A stretch of 64,000 nt of DNA from an uncultured Draconibacterium sp. (GTDB taxonomy: Bacteria > Bacteroidota > Bacteroidia > Bacteroidales > Prolixibacteraceae). The notes below the pieces were generated by a model. The model was not told the DNA's origin. It worked only from the letters and a program-made list of their open reading frames with translations, and ran no database searches. The first letter of the stretch is position 1. Every line of letters begins with the position of its first letter. The DNA lies in contig NZ_OY781365.1 in assembly GCF_963676815.1 (NCBI RefSeq), positions 806,001-870,000 of the forward strand. The letters are read 5' to 3'. A program made the translations under genes and the position numbers. Positions 1 to 8,856 of the stretch are shown here, one piece after another.

Positions 1-778
1 CCCATGCAACGGTCATTCCATTATTCAACGAATAATCAATAATCGTTTCCAAATCTTCAAGTGGTACATTGTAAACCTCATCCCACGACCAGTTATCGGG
101 AACTTCCAAAATAAACTTGTCGTAAAACGGGTGGTGTGTATACGAAGAAATCTCAACATAATCGTCCATGTTCAAACCAACGTAATCGCTGGCAAAACTT
201 TGTGGCGTATATTGTTTTCCGTCGTATTCAAATTTTTGTGGTAACTCGCCTAAATACGAGTTTAAAGTACCTTCAATGGCTTCGTGCCATACGGTACTCA
301 GTTTGCGGTTACCGTTTTTCACAACTGCGTCAACATGTTCTTTCAGTACATTGTCCATCTCGCCATGCACATGTTTTTCTTCACCGTAGTTTAATCCGTC
401 ATAAACCGACTCGGGAACAATACCATATTCGCGGATCATATTTGTAACGTCGTGAAAAGCTCCACCGGCCGAAAAGTTTAAATTACCATGAACACGAACA
501 TGTTTTTTGGCTTTTGTTGAATAAGTATGCCAAACAATAAACATTTCTGAAAGATCAACCTCCGGTTTTCCAAGACGTATCATTTCCGACTCCAAAAATG
601 AAAGCCCTGAAAACGACCAGCATGTACCTGAACGGTATTGGTCTTTAACAGGTGTGGCGGCTAGTGAAATCTCATCCTCGAAAACATAGCCTTTCTCCTC
701 ATTCTTCTTATCACTTTCTGCAAATACACTGAGTGTGAATACCGTAATCAGTGCGGTAAGTATCAATCGCAACTTCAT
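1..778 (-). CDS. Secreted C1-family peptidase (aminopeptidase C / bleomycin hydrolase type), 3' end outside window
   Basis: Read directly on the minus strand from the ATG at 776-778; about 259 codons remain open to the window edge. An N-terminal hydrophobic segment of about 20 residues ending in SVFA looks like a signal peptide. The motif QYRSGTCWSF, with the nucleophile near Cys53, is the papain-fold active-site motif as found in bacterial PepC/bleomycin hydrolase. LNFSAGGAFHD and the spacing that follows also fit the C1B family. The catalytic His and Asn would lie beyond the window. A signal peptide suggests action in the periplasm or outside the cell, unlike cytosolic PepC. Family is confident; substrate is unknown. 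Confidence 0.85.
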   Translation of the reverse strand, partial: MKLRLILTALITVFTLSVFAESDKKNEEKGYVFEDEISLAATPVKDQYRSGTCWSFSGLSFLESEMIRLGKPEVDLSEMFIVWHTYSTKAKKHVRVHGNLNFSAGGAFHDVTNMIREYGIVPESVYDGLNYGEEKHVHGEMDNVLKEHVDAVVKNGNRKLSTVWHEAIEGTLNSYLGELPQKFEYDGKQYTPQSFASDYVGLNMDDYVEISSYTHHPFYDKFILEVPDNWSWDEVYNVPLEDLETIIDYSLNNGMTVAW

Positions 779-936
779 CCTAAATAATTAAAAAATTTTA
801 CCCCTCTTTTTTTTGAATTAGTGTCAAAATTAACAATTAATTCTTTTTAGAAAAGCGAATTTAAGATAGACTTAATAAAAATTGCCATGAACTTTTCAGA
901 TTAAAAGTTATGTAACAACTTGTGTGATATAGGTCA

Positions 937-999
937 CTAAACTTCGGTGTAACGATAACATTTTACAAGATGGTCGTTGACCATTCCGGTGGCCTGCAT
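937..999 (-). pseudogene. tag: 3' remnant of the native tag gene, cut off by element integration
   Basis: Minus-strand reading from 999 to the TAG at 937-939 gives 20 residues beginning MQATGMVNDHL and ending in CYRYTEV. It matches the C-terminus of the intact Tag copy at 1033-1605 (LQATGVINDHL). Joined to the 5' part at 17316-17813 through the AT core it restores a 186-codon tag in frame. The remnant carries the His and Cys of NDHLVKC, which in characterised Tag proteins are zinc ligands, so the 5' fragment alone lacks half of the zinc site. Confidence 0.9.
998..999. other. attL crossover (element/chromosome junction)
   Basis: The chromosomal tag 3' end and the element meet here. On the minus strand the element side reads AATACGCTTAT and the tag side reads GCAGGCCACC, with AT between them. 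AT is also present at the other junction (17314-17315), and a crossover there restores the tag reading frame exactly. A two-base core with otherwise unrelated arms is what large serine integrases use. The placement is inferred from frame restoration, not from an empty site. Confidence 0.7.
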
Positions 1000-1032
1000 A
1001 TAAGCGTATTTTATATTCTAGTAATAAAAATT

Positions 1033-1605
1033 TTAATATGAATCTACAATTTCTGCATATCGAAAACAGGTTGTAAGATGATCGTTTATAACTCCGGTAG
1101 CTTGTAAGTGAGAATAAATTACAGTACTTCCTACGAACTTAAAGCCACGTTTTTTCAAGTCAGCAGATATTTCATCAGAGAGATTAGATGTAGCTGGTAG
1201 TTCACTCATTTTAGTAAACTTATTCAATACAGGCTTATTATTTACAAAGCCCCACATATAACTACTGAAACTACCAAACTCTTGCTGCACTTCAATAAAC
1301 CAATTAGCATTATTAATACACCCAAGTATCTTAGCTCTGTTTCTAATTATGCCAGCATCTTGTAGAAGTTCTTCTACTTTCTTATCCTTGTATTTGGCTA
1401 CTTTTTCTACTTCGAAGTTATCAAAGGCTTTTCTAAAGTTTTCGCGTTTGTTCAGCACAATCTGCCAACTTAAACCAGCTTGAAAACCTTCTAATACAAG
1501 AAACTCGAATAGCTTTTGGTCATCATATAAAGGAACACCCCACTCTTTATCGTGGTATTCTATCATTAATTCATTTTTAGTTGACCAGTTACATCTTTCA
1601 CACAT
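1033..1605 (-). CDS. tag: Element-borne DNA-3-methyladenine glycosylase I (replacement Tag)
   Basis: 190 residues, full length for the Tag family. Tag excises 3-methyladenine from alkylated DNA in base-excision repair. The N-terminal MCERCNW and the YHDKEWGVP block, the LEGFQAGLSW active-site block and the C-terminal INDHLTTCF zinc-ligand block are all present. By eye about two thirds of residues match the interrupted chromosomal copy at 17298-17813, with lower GC, so it is a divergent homolog and not a duplication. Its stop lies about 35 bases from attL, so in the circular form it would sit beside attP. It probably replaces the activity that the element's own integration destroys. Confidence 0.93.
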   Translation of the reverse strand: MCERCNWSTKNELMIEYHDKEWGVPLYDDQKLFEFLVLEGFQAGLSWQIVLNKRENFRKAFDNFEVEKVAKYKDKKVEELLQDAGIIRNRAKILGCINNANWFIEVQQEFGSFSSYMWGFVNNKPVLNKFTKMSELPATSNLSDEISADLKKRGFKFVGSTVIYSHLQATGVINDHLTTCFRYAEIVDSY

Positions 1606-1743
1606 AGTTTATTTTTTAACGGATTCTAAATATAATGATATTAAAAAGACAAATTATAAGTACTTTTTGAAGTATCTAATTTCTTGATTTAAGAGGTATC
1701 TTGATTTTGGGACATACTTTGGGCATTAATCAATTGGATTAAT

Positions 1744-1941
1744 CTATCTAAAGAGGCTTCCTATTTGATTTATTAATTGAATGAATCTAGGAGAGGTTAG
1801 TAAGAAGAAAAATAAGACTAGAATTGAAGTATTTATAAGTTTCTTTATAATATACATCTTTAATGTAGTTTTTTCTTCTTTTCCTCTATTTGTCACTAGA
1901 GTATTCATTAGAACTATTGCTCCTTCTATTACCCTTTTCAT
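1744..1941 (-). CDS. Small hypothetical membrane protein (doubtful)
   Basis: 65 codons starting ATG and ending TAG. The predicted protein has a basic, polar N-terminal half and one hydrophobic stretch (LINTSILVLFFFLL) near residue 45. It lies between the prophage tail genes and the element tag gene, downstream of the terminator at 1971-2009, in the same direction as its neighbours. Its position just past a tail operon would suit a lysis or holin-like gene, but that is only inference. A 71-codon ORF overlaps it on the other strand (1781-1996), and either or neither may be real. Confidence 0.3.
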   Translation of the reverse strand: MKRVIEGAIVLMNTLVTNRGKEEKTTLKMYIIKKLINTSILVLFFFLLTSPRFIQLINQIGSLFR

Positions 1942-1970
1942 AATCGAAAATTTAGTATTGGCCTCAAAAA

Positions 1971-2009
1971 AAAAAGACTTATCAATTTATATTTGAATAA
2001 GTCTTTTTT
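1971..2009. terminator. Bidirectional intrinsic terminator after the prophage tail operon
   Basis: AAAAAGACTTAT (1971-1982) pairs with ATAAGTCTTTTT (1997-2008) around a 14-base loop, with A- and T-runs on both sides. It lies about 120 bases downstream of the TAA of the last tail gene. Confidence 0.85.
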
Positions 2010-2127
2010 ATTATAGTCAAAAAAATATTACGTTGCGATCAGAAAAAAGTTACTATAAATGTTTTAGAAATTGTTTTGAAGCAGATTTCATACTCTATTA
2101 TAAAAGCCACTCTTACTTTTTACAATA

Positions 2128-2622
2128 TTACAACTTATAATCATCAAATAATCCTTTATAATACTCTACATCTTCTGCTCTAATCTTAAAAGCTCTCATA
2201 CTATCTACATCTGTAAAAGAATTAATAGCTGCTATTGTTGCTTGTTGCATAGCTCTAGTAGCTGCTATAGCACTATTTAAACCTTCATTATTGTAACCGT
2301 AAGTAAGCTGACATCTACTAATTAATACTGCAAATTCATCAAGAACAGCTTCAAATTCGGCAATCCTTTCGGCCTTTACCACTTCTAGTTCAAATACTCT
2401 GTCGGTAATAGGATAAGTAAATATTCTATTTTCTTCATCAAAGTAAATAGCACCTCTAATTTGTGTTTCTACATCATATTCTGGTTCTACTACTTCAAAA
2501 AAATCAAAGCTTTCGTGTATTTCATCTGACTGTTTATCAAAATTACCTGCGTAATTTGCTCAGTATTTAGGCATCTTTAAATACCTTTTTATTGTTCCAT
2601 TTTCTATTCTTGCTTTCATCAT
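2128..2622 (-). CDS. Small tail-associated phage protein, TGA-recoded
   Basis: From the ATG at 2620-2622 to the TAA at 2128-2130 this is a 164-residue protein if the TGA at 2560-2562 is read as Trp (MPKYW-ANYAG). Under the standard code only a GTG-started 84-residue piece (2128-2382) remains. The start overlaps the stop of the upstream LamG gene (TAATG), the usual translational coupling in phage late operons. The N-terminal half is acidic with alternating hydrophobics (FDFFEVVEPEYDVE), and the C-terminal half is predicted helical. Size and place after fibre genes recall tail-fibre assembly proteins, but I recognise no specific family. Confidence 0.75.
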
Positions 2623-3344
2623 TACCAATTACTATATGCTAATCCGTTTCCTGAATTATATAATGCTGAAACTTCAACTGTAGTTAATGCCTTATTCCAA
2701 ACTGCTGCTTGAGCAATATATCCATTGAATCCTCAATCCGTAATAGTGCCATTATTTCACCCATTCCCTAAAATAGTTCTTTCCAGTGTCATACTTGTAG
2801 ATGGTGTCCCTGTTACAGAATTATCGTATACCCCATCAATATAAACAGTATGAGTTGAACCATCAGAAGTAACTAATATATGATACCAAGTATTTAGATT
2901 TAATGTTGTAACTGAAGTTAATCGAACATCTGCTCCTCCATACTCAATCATTCTGTAATAAATCAGTCCTGTTGTAGATGATATTAAAAGATCATATCTA
3001 TCTTCATTATTACTGCTTAGTCCTGTTGTTTCCTGATAAATTCTACTGGTTGGCCGTGATGTTTGATTCACCCAAACAGAAATAGATTTGTCTGATTCAT
3101 TTCCTATTAAACCATTATTATAAATAGAGTAGTCAGAAGTACCTGAACTATAAAAATAGGAAACACCTAAATTTGATGGGGCTTCTGTTTCTCCAATATT
3201 AACGCCTGTATTGGCTAAGTCATAACTATTGTGGCTATCATAAGCTGTACTTCCAGTTGTTTCATCTAATTCTCAACAAGAAATCAATCCTTCTTTTAAT
3301 GAAGTACTATTACTTACTGGTAAAATCAAAGGTATATGTATCAT
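2622..3344 (-). CDS. LamG/concanavalin-like phage tail protein, TGA-recoded
   Basis: ATG at 3342-3344, TAA at 2622-2624, 240 residues when three TGA codons (3273-3275, 2757-2759, 2733-2735) are read as Trp. The start sequence LKEGLISC-W-ELDETTG is typical of LamG-like lectin folds, where that Trp is strongly conserved, and it is encoded here by TGA. Later blocks fit the same fold: SISVWVNQ, NTWYHILVTSDG, YIDGVYD, and a C-terminal GYIAQAAVWNKALT followed by VSALYNSG. It overlaps the fibre gene stop upstream and the next start downstream by TAATG junctions. Its likely role is carbohydrate binding at the tail tip during host recognition. Confidence 0.85.
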
Positions 3345-4931
3345 TAGCTTTCATTTTTAAGTATTGTATAAACTCCTTCTGGTGTTGTTGAATCAACACA
3401 AACTATCTGATAATATGTAGTTCCTGTAGCTGCTCTTGTCCCACCTACATAAGTAAACCCTGTTGGAAATGTAGGTGAATAATCACCTGTTGTTATTAGG
3501 AAATAAACGCCTGCTCTAAGATTACTGAAAGTAAATGTAGTATCAGTACTAAGTGTTTTAGTTCCACCTAAGTTACTCCAATCTAAAGCCGTTACTGAAA
3601 CAGTTTCAATATCTGTGAAATGACTTGATAACTTCGCTGGTGTCACTGAATTATCAATAGGTGTTCTAGTATCAGTAAGTCTACTATCATTAGTATCAAT
3701 CAAAATAGCATCAGTAATAATTGTATTTACTTTAGCCAGTGTGTTAATATCGGTGGCTTCAAGTTCATTCCCTGTAGCTGATAATTTAGCCGTATTAAGG
3801 TCAACTTCTGCCTGTATAGCGGTATCATTGTAAACAGTATCAGTAAATACCGCACCAGAAGGAACATTTGAATCTACAGTATAACCATTCACAGTAACAG
3901 CATCAATACCCAAAGCATCAATATCAGCCTTCGTTTGATCTGCTGTAGCTCCTTCTTCTATTCCAGAAAGCTTAGCTGCATCAGCAGAAGGATAACTGTT
4001 TTTGGCAGTGTTAGCTTCTATTGCTTGTGCCTGTTCTATACTAATACCAACTTTAGCAGTATTCAAAGCTACTGCTGCTTGTATTGCTGTGTCGTCATAA
4101 ACGGTATCTGTGAAAACAGCATCATTAGGTACATTTGTTAAAACCTGTGAATTATCAACTTTTGAATCTAAAGTTGTCTGCAATCCTGATACTTCTGATA
4201 TTGAATGTGTAGCAGGGTGTATGTAGTTATTAGCATCAGTATCACCAGTAAAACCAAGTGAAGCTAAGGTAACAACACCTTGTAAAGTTGTATTACTGTT
4301 ATACGGTTGAACTGTTAAACCTAAATCTGCATCTTTCAATATTGTTGAATCAGCAGGTTCATACAAACCAGCGTGATTACCTCAACTGTATGCAGTGTTC
4401 CAGTTTGCAGAATTATCAGTAAATGGTAAAGTATAATTATTAGCTCCTTCTTCAATACCGGATAACTTAGTCTGCTCTGTAGTTGTGTAAGAAGCTGTCG
4501 TATTATCTATTACAGTCTTATTTGTATGTGTGTGTCTATCAGCTGTATTTAAGCTAACTTCTGCTTGAATGGCTGTATCGTCATAAACTGTATCAGTAAA
4601 AACTGCTCCTAAAGGTACTGGTGTTAATACATCAGCAGCTAAAGCATAACTACCGAAATCAGATATTTGTGATTCCGTAATAGCTATTTCTGCTTGTGTA
4701 AAATGCTTTGTATTATCGGCAATATGTGAATCAATAGCAGTGTGTGTATTTGTTCCGATATTTGATAATAAAGTATGATCTGTTACACCTTGCGCTGGTG
4801 TTTCCCAAGTATATGAACCAGCAATTGAACCAGCTGTTAAGACTTTCCCATTATTAGTAGTTCCGTTGGCTGGTACGTGTAAATTTCCATCACCAGTAGG
4901 ATGAGAATATATAGTATCAGTAAATACTGCA
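3344..4931 (-). CDS. Phage tail fibre protein, TGA-recoded, 5' end lost to IS3
   Basis: One reading frame runs from the IS3 junction at 4931 to the TAA at 3344-3346 if the TGA at 4382-4384 is Trp. That codon falls in NWNTAYS-W-GNHAGLY, a motif recurrent in tail fibres with Trp at both places; the first Trp is TGG and the second TGA. The protein is built of repeats resembling VFTDTVYDDTAIQAEV and LSGIEEGA, typical of trimeric fibre shafts, and ends in a beta-rich tip with Gly, Thr and Tyr. The N-terminal part that would attach to the baseplate is missing: the IS3 lacks a target duplication here, so the start was probably deleted. Confidence 0.88.
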
Positions 4932-5000
4932 TGTAAGCTTCCCCAAAAAAAGGACAGTTTAAAAGTAGACAAATAAACGTTAATTTTGAACTGTTAGAAG

Positions 5001-5267
5001 ATGAAGAAGAAAAGATTTACACCACAACAAATCTCCTCGATTTTGAAGGAGTACGAAAACGGCAAAAGCGTAGAAGAAATTGTTCGTGACCATAGTGTTA
5101 GCCGAGCTACATTTTACAAATGGCGGCAACGATATGGCGGCATGGAAGCCACAGAGTTGAAAAGGCTCAAGGAACTCGAAGAGGAGAACCGCAAATTAAA
5201 AATGATGTATGCCGAACAAGCTCTTGATTTAAAACTTGCCAAAGAGATTATCGAAAAAAAGCTTTAA
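5001..5267 (+). CDS. IS3-family OrfA (helix-turn-helix part of transposase)
   Basis: 88 residues. Residues 5-55 form the Tnp_1 HTH (FTPQQISSILKEYENGKS, then SRATFYKWRQRYGG), followed by a leucine-zipper-like helix (LKRLKELEEENRKLK). It ends at an A-rich run (CGAAAAAAAGC) that can slip by -1. Reading on in that frame gives ALKPCEKREIAKEVC and joins OrfB without a stop, the standard IS3 mechanism for making the OrfAB transposase. The same sequence occurs at 32986-33252. Confidence 0.95.
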   Translation: MKKKRFTPQQISSILKEYENGKSVEEIVRDHSVSRATFYKWRQRYGGMEATELKRLKELEEENRKLKMMYAEQALDLKLAKEIIEKKL

Positions 5268-5690
5268 AGCCTTGTGAAAAAAGAGAGATTGCAAAGGAAG
5301 TTTGCATCAATCCAACAGTTGGCATCCGCAGGGCGTGCCGTGTGTTAAATATGAGTCGTTCCGTTTATTACTACGAGTCGATAAAAGACGATGCTGAGGT
5401 AATTGATGCACTTACCATAAAAGCGAAAGACCACCCTACAGAAGGTTTTTGGAAGGCATATGGCCGATTACGCCTGGAAGGTGGCTATTCTGGTTCGTTT
5501 TGTGCCACCGATTTCGGAATGGTTTGTGCCAGTGATTTCGGTTCAAACTGTGCCACCGGGTAACTAAAAAGCGGATATTTTTCGGTTCGTTTTGTGCCAC
5601 CCCGGTTCAGGCCGGTTACGCTTTCGGTTCGTTTTGTGCCACTTTGGGAGATCAGGTAAAAACAGCTATATCGCAGATTTTTTTCTGGAT

Positions 5691-7238
5691 ATGGCAAATA
5701 AACTTGATCCGATGGATTTAAAACAGATTTTATCGTTGCACAACGACGGGGAAAGCAACCGGCAGATTGGCGGGATTTTAGGTATCTCGCGCAATACTGT
5801 CAACAATTACATCAAACTGGCAAAAGCCAGCGATTACAGTATCGGGGAACTGCTGGCAATGGATCCCCATCAACTTGATGAACTCTTTACAGCTCACACC
5901 ACACTTATCACCAACCGGTACGACGAACTGATGGCCTGGTTCAACAAAGTGAACCAACAACGCAACCACCCCGGTTTTACCTTTATGTATCACTATCAGG
6001 AATACCGCAGCCAGGTTTCCAACCCGTACAGCTACACCCAGTTTATGGAACATTACCACCGTAAATACGACCAGGTGAAAGGTTCGATGAAACTGGAACA
6101 TGAGGCAGGAAAAGAGATGTACATCGATTTTGCAGGCAAGAAACTGCATATCATCAATAAGGAAACCGGGGAACTTATCCCGGTAGAAGTTTTTGTCGCT
6201 ATCCTGCCCAATAGCCAGTACACCTATGTTACAGCCTGTTTAAGCCAAAAACGCGAAGACCTGATTACTTGCACTGCCGGTGCCCTTTCATTCTTTGGAG
6301 GAGTGCCCAAAGCTGTCGTTTCCGACAATTTAAAATCGGCAGTTACCCGGGCAAGTAAATACGAAGCAGAGATAAACCGTACGTTTAAAGATTTTGCCTG
6401 TCATTACGGTTGTGTTATCAACCCAACACGCAGCTATGCCCCGCAAGACAAAGCATTGGTCGAAAACGCCGTTAATCTTGCCTATCAGCGTATTTATTAT
6501 CCGCTAAGGGATATGGATTTCTTTTCGCTTGACGACCTGAACCGCGAGATAAGAAAACTATTAAAAGACTACAACAACTTGCTGTTTCAACGAAAACAGG
6601 CCAGCCGCCGGGAACTGTTTCAATCGGTGGAACGCAGCTATCTAAAACCGCTGCCCGACACGCCTTATCAGATGAAAGATTACCGCAGGGCAAAGGTCCA
6701 GAAAATTGGCTATGTGTATTTTTCACCCGAAAAAAGTTATTACAGCGTTCCGTACCGGTATATCGGTAAGTCAACACTTATCCACTATACGGCATCCACT
6801 GTTGAAGTGTATTATAACCACCAGCGTATTGCCCTTCACAAACGTAACTATACCATAGGAAGTTATAACACCATCAAAGAGCATTTAAGCAGTACTCACC
6901 GGGCAAGGACCGATTGGAACCCGGATTTCTTTAAGCGTATGGCTGCCAAACATGGAGAAAATGTGTTGACACTCGTTGACCAGTTGGTGACCACTTGCGA
7001 CTATCCTGAAACAGCTTACAAAAGTGCCATGGGCATTGTACAGCTTCACAAAGCTTATGGTTCAGAACGTTTAAATAATGCTTGTAAACTGGCCCTTCTT
7101 GCCGGAACTCATTCCTACAGGCGCATTGGCAACATCCTAAAAAACAAACAAGACAAACTTCCTTTCCCGGAAGGAAACAGCAATATCCCGCACATCCCTG
7201 CACACAGCAATTTGCGCGGGGCAGCGGCTTATAAATAA
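5691..7238 (+). CDS. istA: IS21-family transposase IstA
   Basis: 515 residues from ATG 5691. A longer in-frame start at 5592 exists, but its extra residues are encoded by the terminal repeats, so MANKLDPMDL is the likelier start. N-terminal HTH (ESNRQIGGILGISRNTVNNY). The DDE integrase core has Asp in EMYIDFAGK, Asp in VVSDNLKSAV and Glu in KALVENAVNLAYQR, and a C-terminal beta-barrel-like domain follows. It makes the strand transfer complex with IstB, encoded 17 bases downstream. Confidence 0.95.
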   Translation: MANKLDPMDLKQILSLHNDGESNRQIGGILGISRNTVNNYIKLAKASDYSIGELLAMDPHQLDELFTAHTTLITNRYDELMAWFNKVNQQRNHPGFTFMYHYQEYRSQVSNPYSYTQFMEHYHRKYDQVKGSMKLEHEAGKEMYIDFAGKKLHIINKETGELIPVEVFVAILPNSQYTYVTACLSQKREDLITCTAGALSFFGGVPKAVVSDNLKSAVTRASKYEAEINRTFKDFACHYGCVINPTRSYAPQDKALVENAVNLAYQRIYYPLRDMDFFSLDDLNREIRKLLKDYNNLLFQRKQASRRELFQSVERSYLKPLPDTPYQMKDYRRAKVQKIGYVYFSPEKSYYSVPYRYIGKSTLIHYTASTVEVYYNHQRIALHKRNYTIGSYNTIKEHLSSTHRARTDWNPDFFKRMAAKHGENVLTLVDQLVTTCDYPETAYKSAMGIVQLHKAYGSERLNNACKLALLAGTHSYRRIGNILKNKQDKLPFPEGNSNIPHIPAHSNLRGAAAYK

Positions 7239-7255
7239 CTCTAAATTTTATTAAT

Positions 7256-7996
7256 ATGAACAACAATCAGACAGTTGAAAAACTAAGGCAGATGCGCATT
7301 GGCGCAATGGCCGAACTGCATTTACAGCATGTAAAGAACAACGGCTTACAAGAGCTTACACCGGATGAGTACCTGGCACTGCTTACAGACCATGAATGGG
7401 AAAGCAGGCAGAATCAGAAAATCGAACGGCTGTTGAAACAAGCTGCTTTCCGTCAAAAAGCAAGTATTGAAGAAGTGCGCTTTGACCCATCGCGTAACCT
7501 CGACCGCAACATGTTTAACCGCCTGGCAACGCTTGATTTTATCAAACGTAAAGAAAACCTGATCATCACCGGGGCTTCGGGCGTTGGCAAAAGTTACCTG
7601 GCACAGGCATTGGGGCACCAGGCTTGTTTTAACGGGCTAAAAACTTTGTATTCGAACACAGCACGTTTGTTTGCCCGGATGAAACTGGCTAAAACCGATG
7701 GTACTTACCTGAAAGAACTCAGCAAGTTGCAAAAAACAAATCTGCTGATTTTAGATGATTTTGGCCTGCAGGCACTGGACAATCACAGCCGTGAGGCCTT
7801 GATGGACATTATCGATGACAGGTACAATAAAACATCTACAATTGTTGTCTCGCAAATACCGGTTTCGGTATGGTATGATATTATCGGTGAAGGCACTATT
7901 GCCGATGCTATCCTCGACCGGATTGTTAACTCTTCGCACCGCATTGACCTGAAAGGTGAATCGTTGAGAAAAGGAATTTTAAAAAGTGAAAATTAA
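7256..7996 (+). CDS. istB: IS21-family AAA+ helper ATPase IstB
   Basis: 246 residues. Walker A is GASGVGKSYLAQ near residues 105-116 and Walker B is LLILDDFG, in a DnaC-like AAA+ domain; IS21_IstB-type N-terminus. IstB selects targets and activates IstA. No separate promoter is evident, so it is presumably translated from the istA transcript. Identical to 12157-12897. Confidence 0.95.
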   Translation: MNNNQTVEKLRQMRIGAMAELHLQHVKNNGLQELTPDEYLALLTDHEWESRQNQKIERLLKQAAFRQKASIEEVRFDPSRNLDRNMFNRLATLDFIKRKENLIITGASGVGKSYLAQALGHQACFNGLKTLYSNTARLFARMKLAKTDGTYLKELSKLQKTNLLILDDFGLQALDNHSREALMDIIDDRYNKTSTIVVSQIPVSVWYDIIGEGTIADAILDRIVNSSHRIDLKGESLRKGILKSEN

Positions 7997-8856
7997 TTTT
8001 TTTGTATAATTGCACCATCTCTCAAAGTGGCACGGTTTCAACCGAAATGTGTGGCACGGTCTGACCGAAATAGCCAGAAGGCAATGAGTGGAACCACAAG
8101 CGGGTGTATCGGGTTTATTGCATGATGAAACTGAATATGCGCAGGAAAGTAAAGAAAAGGCTCCCTGCCAGGGTAAAAGTTCCTTTGGTAATCCCCGAAA
8201 ATATCAATAATTGTTGGTCGATTGATTTTATGCACGATGCTCTGGAGAATGGACGGAAGATAAAAAGTTTCAATATTATGGATGACTTTAACCGAGAAGC
8301 GCTCCATGTTGAACTTGACCATTCCATCCGAAGCAATAAAGTAGTTTATGTCCTGAATCACTTGATAAAACGCAGGGGCAAACCATCACAAATAAGGATG
8401 GATAACGGCCCCGAGTTTATTGCTGAGCTGTTAAAAGAATGGAGCAAATTTCAAGGAATTGAACTTTTATATACCCAGCCAGGCAAGCCAACACAGAATG
8501 CTTTTGTAGAGCGATTTAACGGAACCTACCGCAGGGCAGTATTGGATGCCTACCTGTTTCAATCGTTGGATGAAGCCAGAAATGAAACAGAAAGATGGAT
8601 ATTTGATTACAACAATAGAAGACCGCATGATTCATTGGGAGGAATGACTCCCATTGGTTATGCCAATAAAATGAAGAACCAAAAGCTGAACAGCAAAGAA
8701 AATGTGATTTACGAACCTGTCAAGGGTATATAAACGACTTCGCTAACTCAGTCGCCCTTGACAGAACCAAAAATCACATTGAAAAAGCTTTCAGAATTTG
8801 GTTATGAAAAAGAAAATAATCTATTTTTAGATAGTCCTAAAAAGGGGAAGCTTACA

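Larger units (their letters stand above)
5482..8076 (+). mobile_element. IS21-family element, copy 1 (2595 bp)
   Basis: It starts TGGCTATTC and ends GAATAGCCA-type (AAATAGCCA), with several TTCGGTTCGTTTTGTGCCA-like blocks inside the left end, the multiple terminal repeats typical of IS21. Flanked by the 5 bp duplication GAAGG (5477-5481 and 8077-8081). It carries istA and istB. The encoded proteins are identical to those of copy 2 at 12077-14671 and the lengths are equal, so transposition was recent. Confidence 0.95.
5268..8733 (+). pseudogene. IS3-family OrfB (DDE transposase), split by IS21
   Basis: The 5' part (5268-5481) and the 3' part (from 8082) are the two halves of the OrfB seen whole at 32120-32911. 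The break is in RLRLEG/NEWNHKR and has a 5 bp duplication, GAAGG. The rve-domain residues all lie in the 3' half: Asp of WSIDFMHD, Asp of MDNGPEF and Glu of FVERFNGTYR. The copy cannot make OrfAB while the IS21 is present. Confidence 0.93.
4932..8856 (+). mobile_element. IS3-family element (copy 1), interrupted by an IS21-family element
   Basis: Ends are TGTAAGCTTCCCC (4932 on) and GGGGAAGCTTACA (to 8856), an inverted repeat. Removing the inner 2595 bp IS21 and its 5 bp duplication leaves 1325 bp, exactly the length of the intact copy at 31997-33321. The flanks do not form a target duplication (TGCA on the left, ATTC on the right), whereas the other copy has TTTG on both sides. That points to recombination or an adjacent deletion after insertion. 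The left flank is the tail fibre gene, the right flank the truncated gene at 8857-9149. Confidence 0.95.

Noticed and set aside
136..447. 103-codon plus-strand ORF at the window start
   Set aside because: It is antisense to the clearly coding aminopeptidase C gene.
1781..1996. 71-codon plus-strand ORF in the element
   Set aside because: It overlaps the terminator arm and opposes all neighbouring genes; composition is low-complexity. Kept only as an alternative to 1744-1941.
2128..4931. Interrupted tail genes as ordinary pseudogenes
   Set aside because: All five interruptions are TGA, two at strongly conserved Trp sites, with no TAA, TAG or indel and with intact gene junctions; recoding explains this better.
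5592..5690. N-terminal extension of IstA from 5592
   Set aside because: It is encoded by the IS21 terminal repeats and lacks family similarity; MANKLD at 5691 is the natural start.
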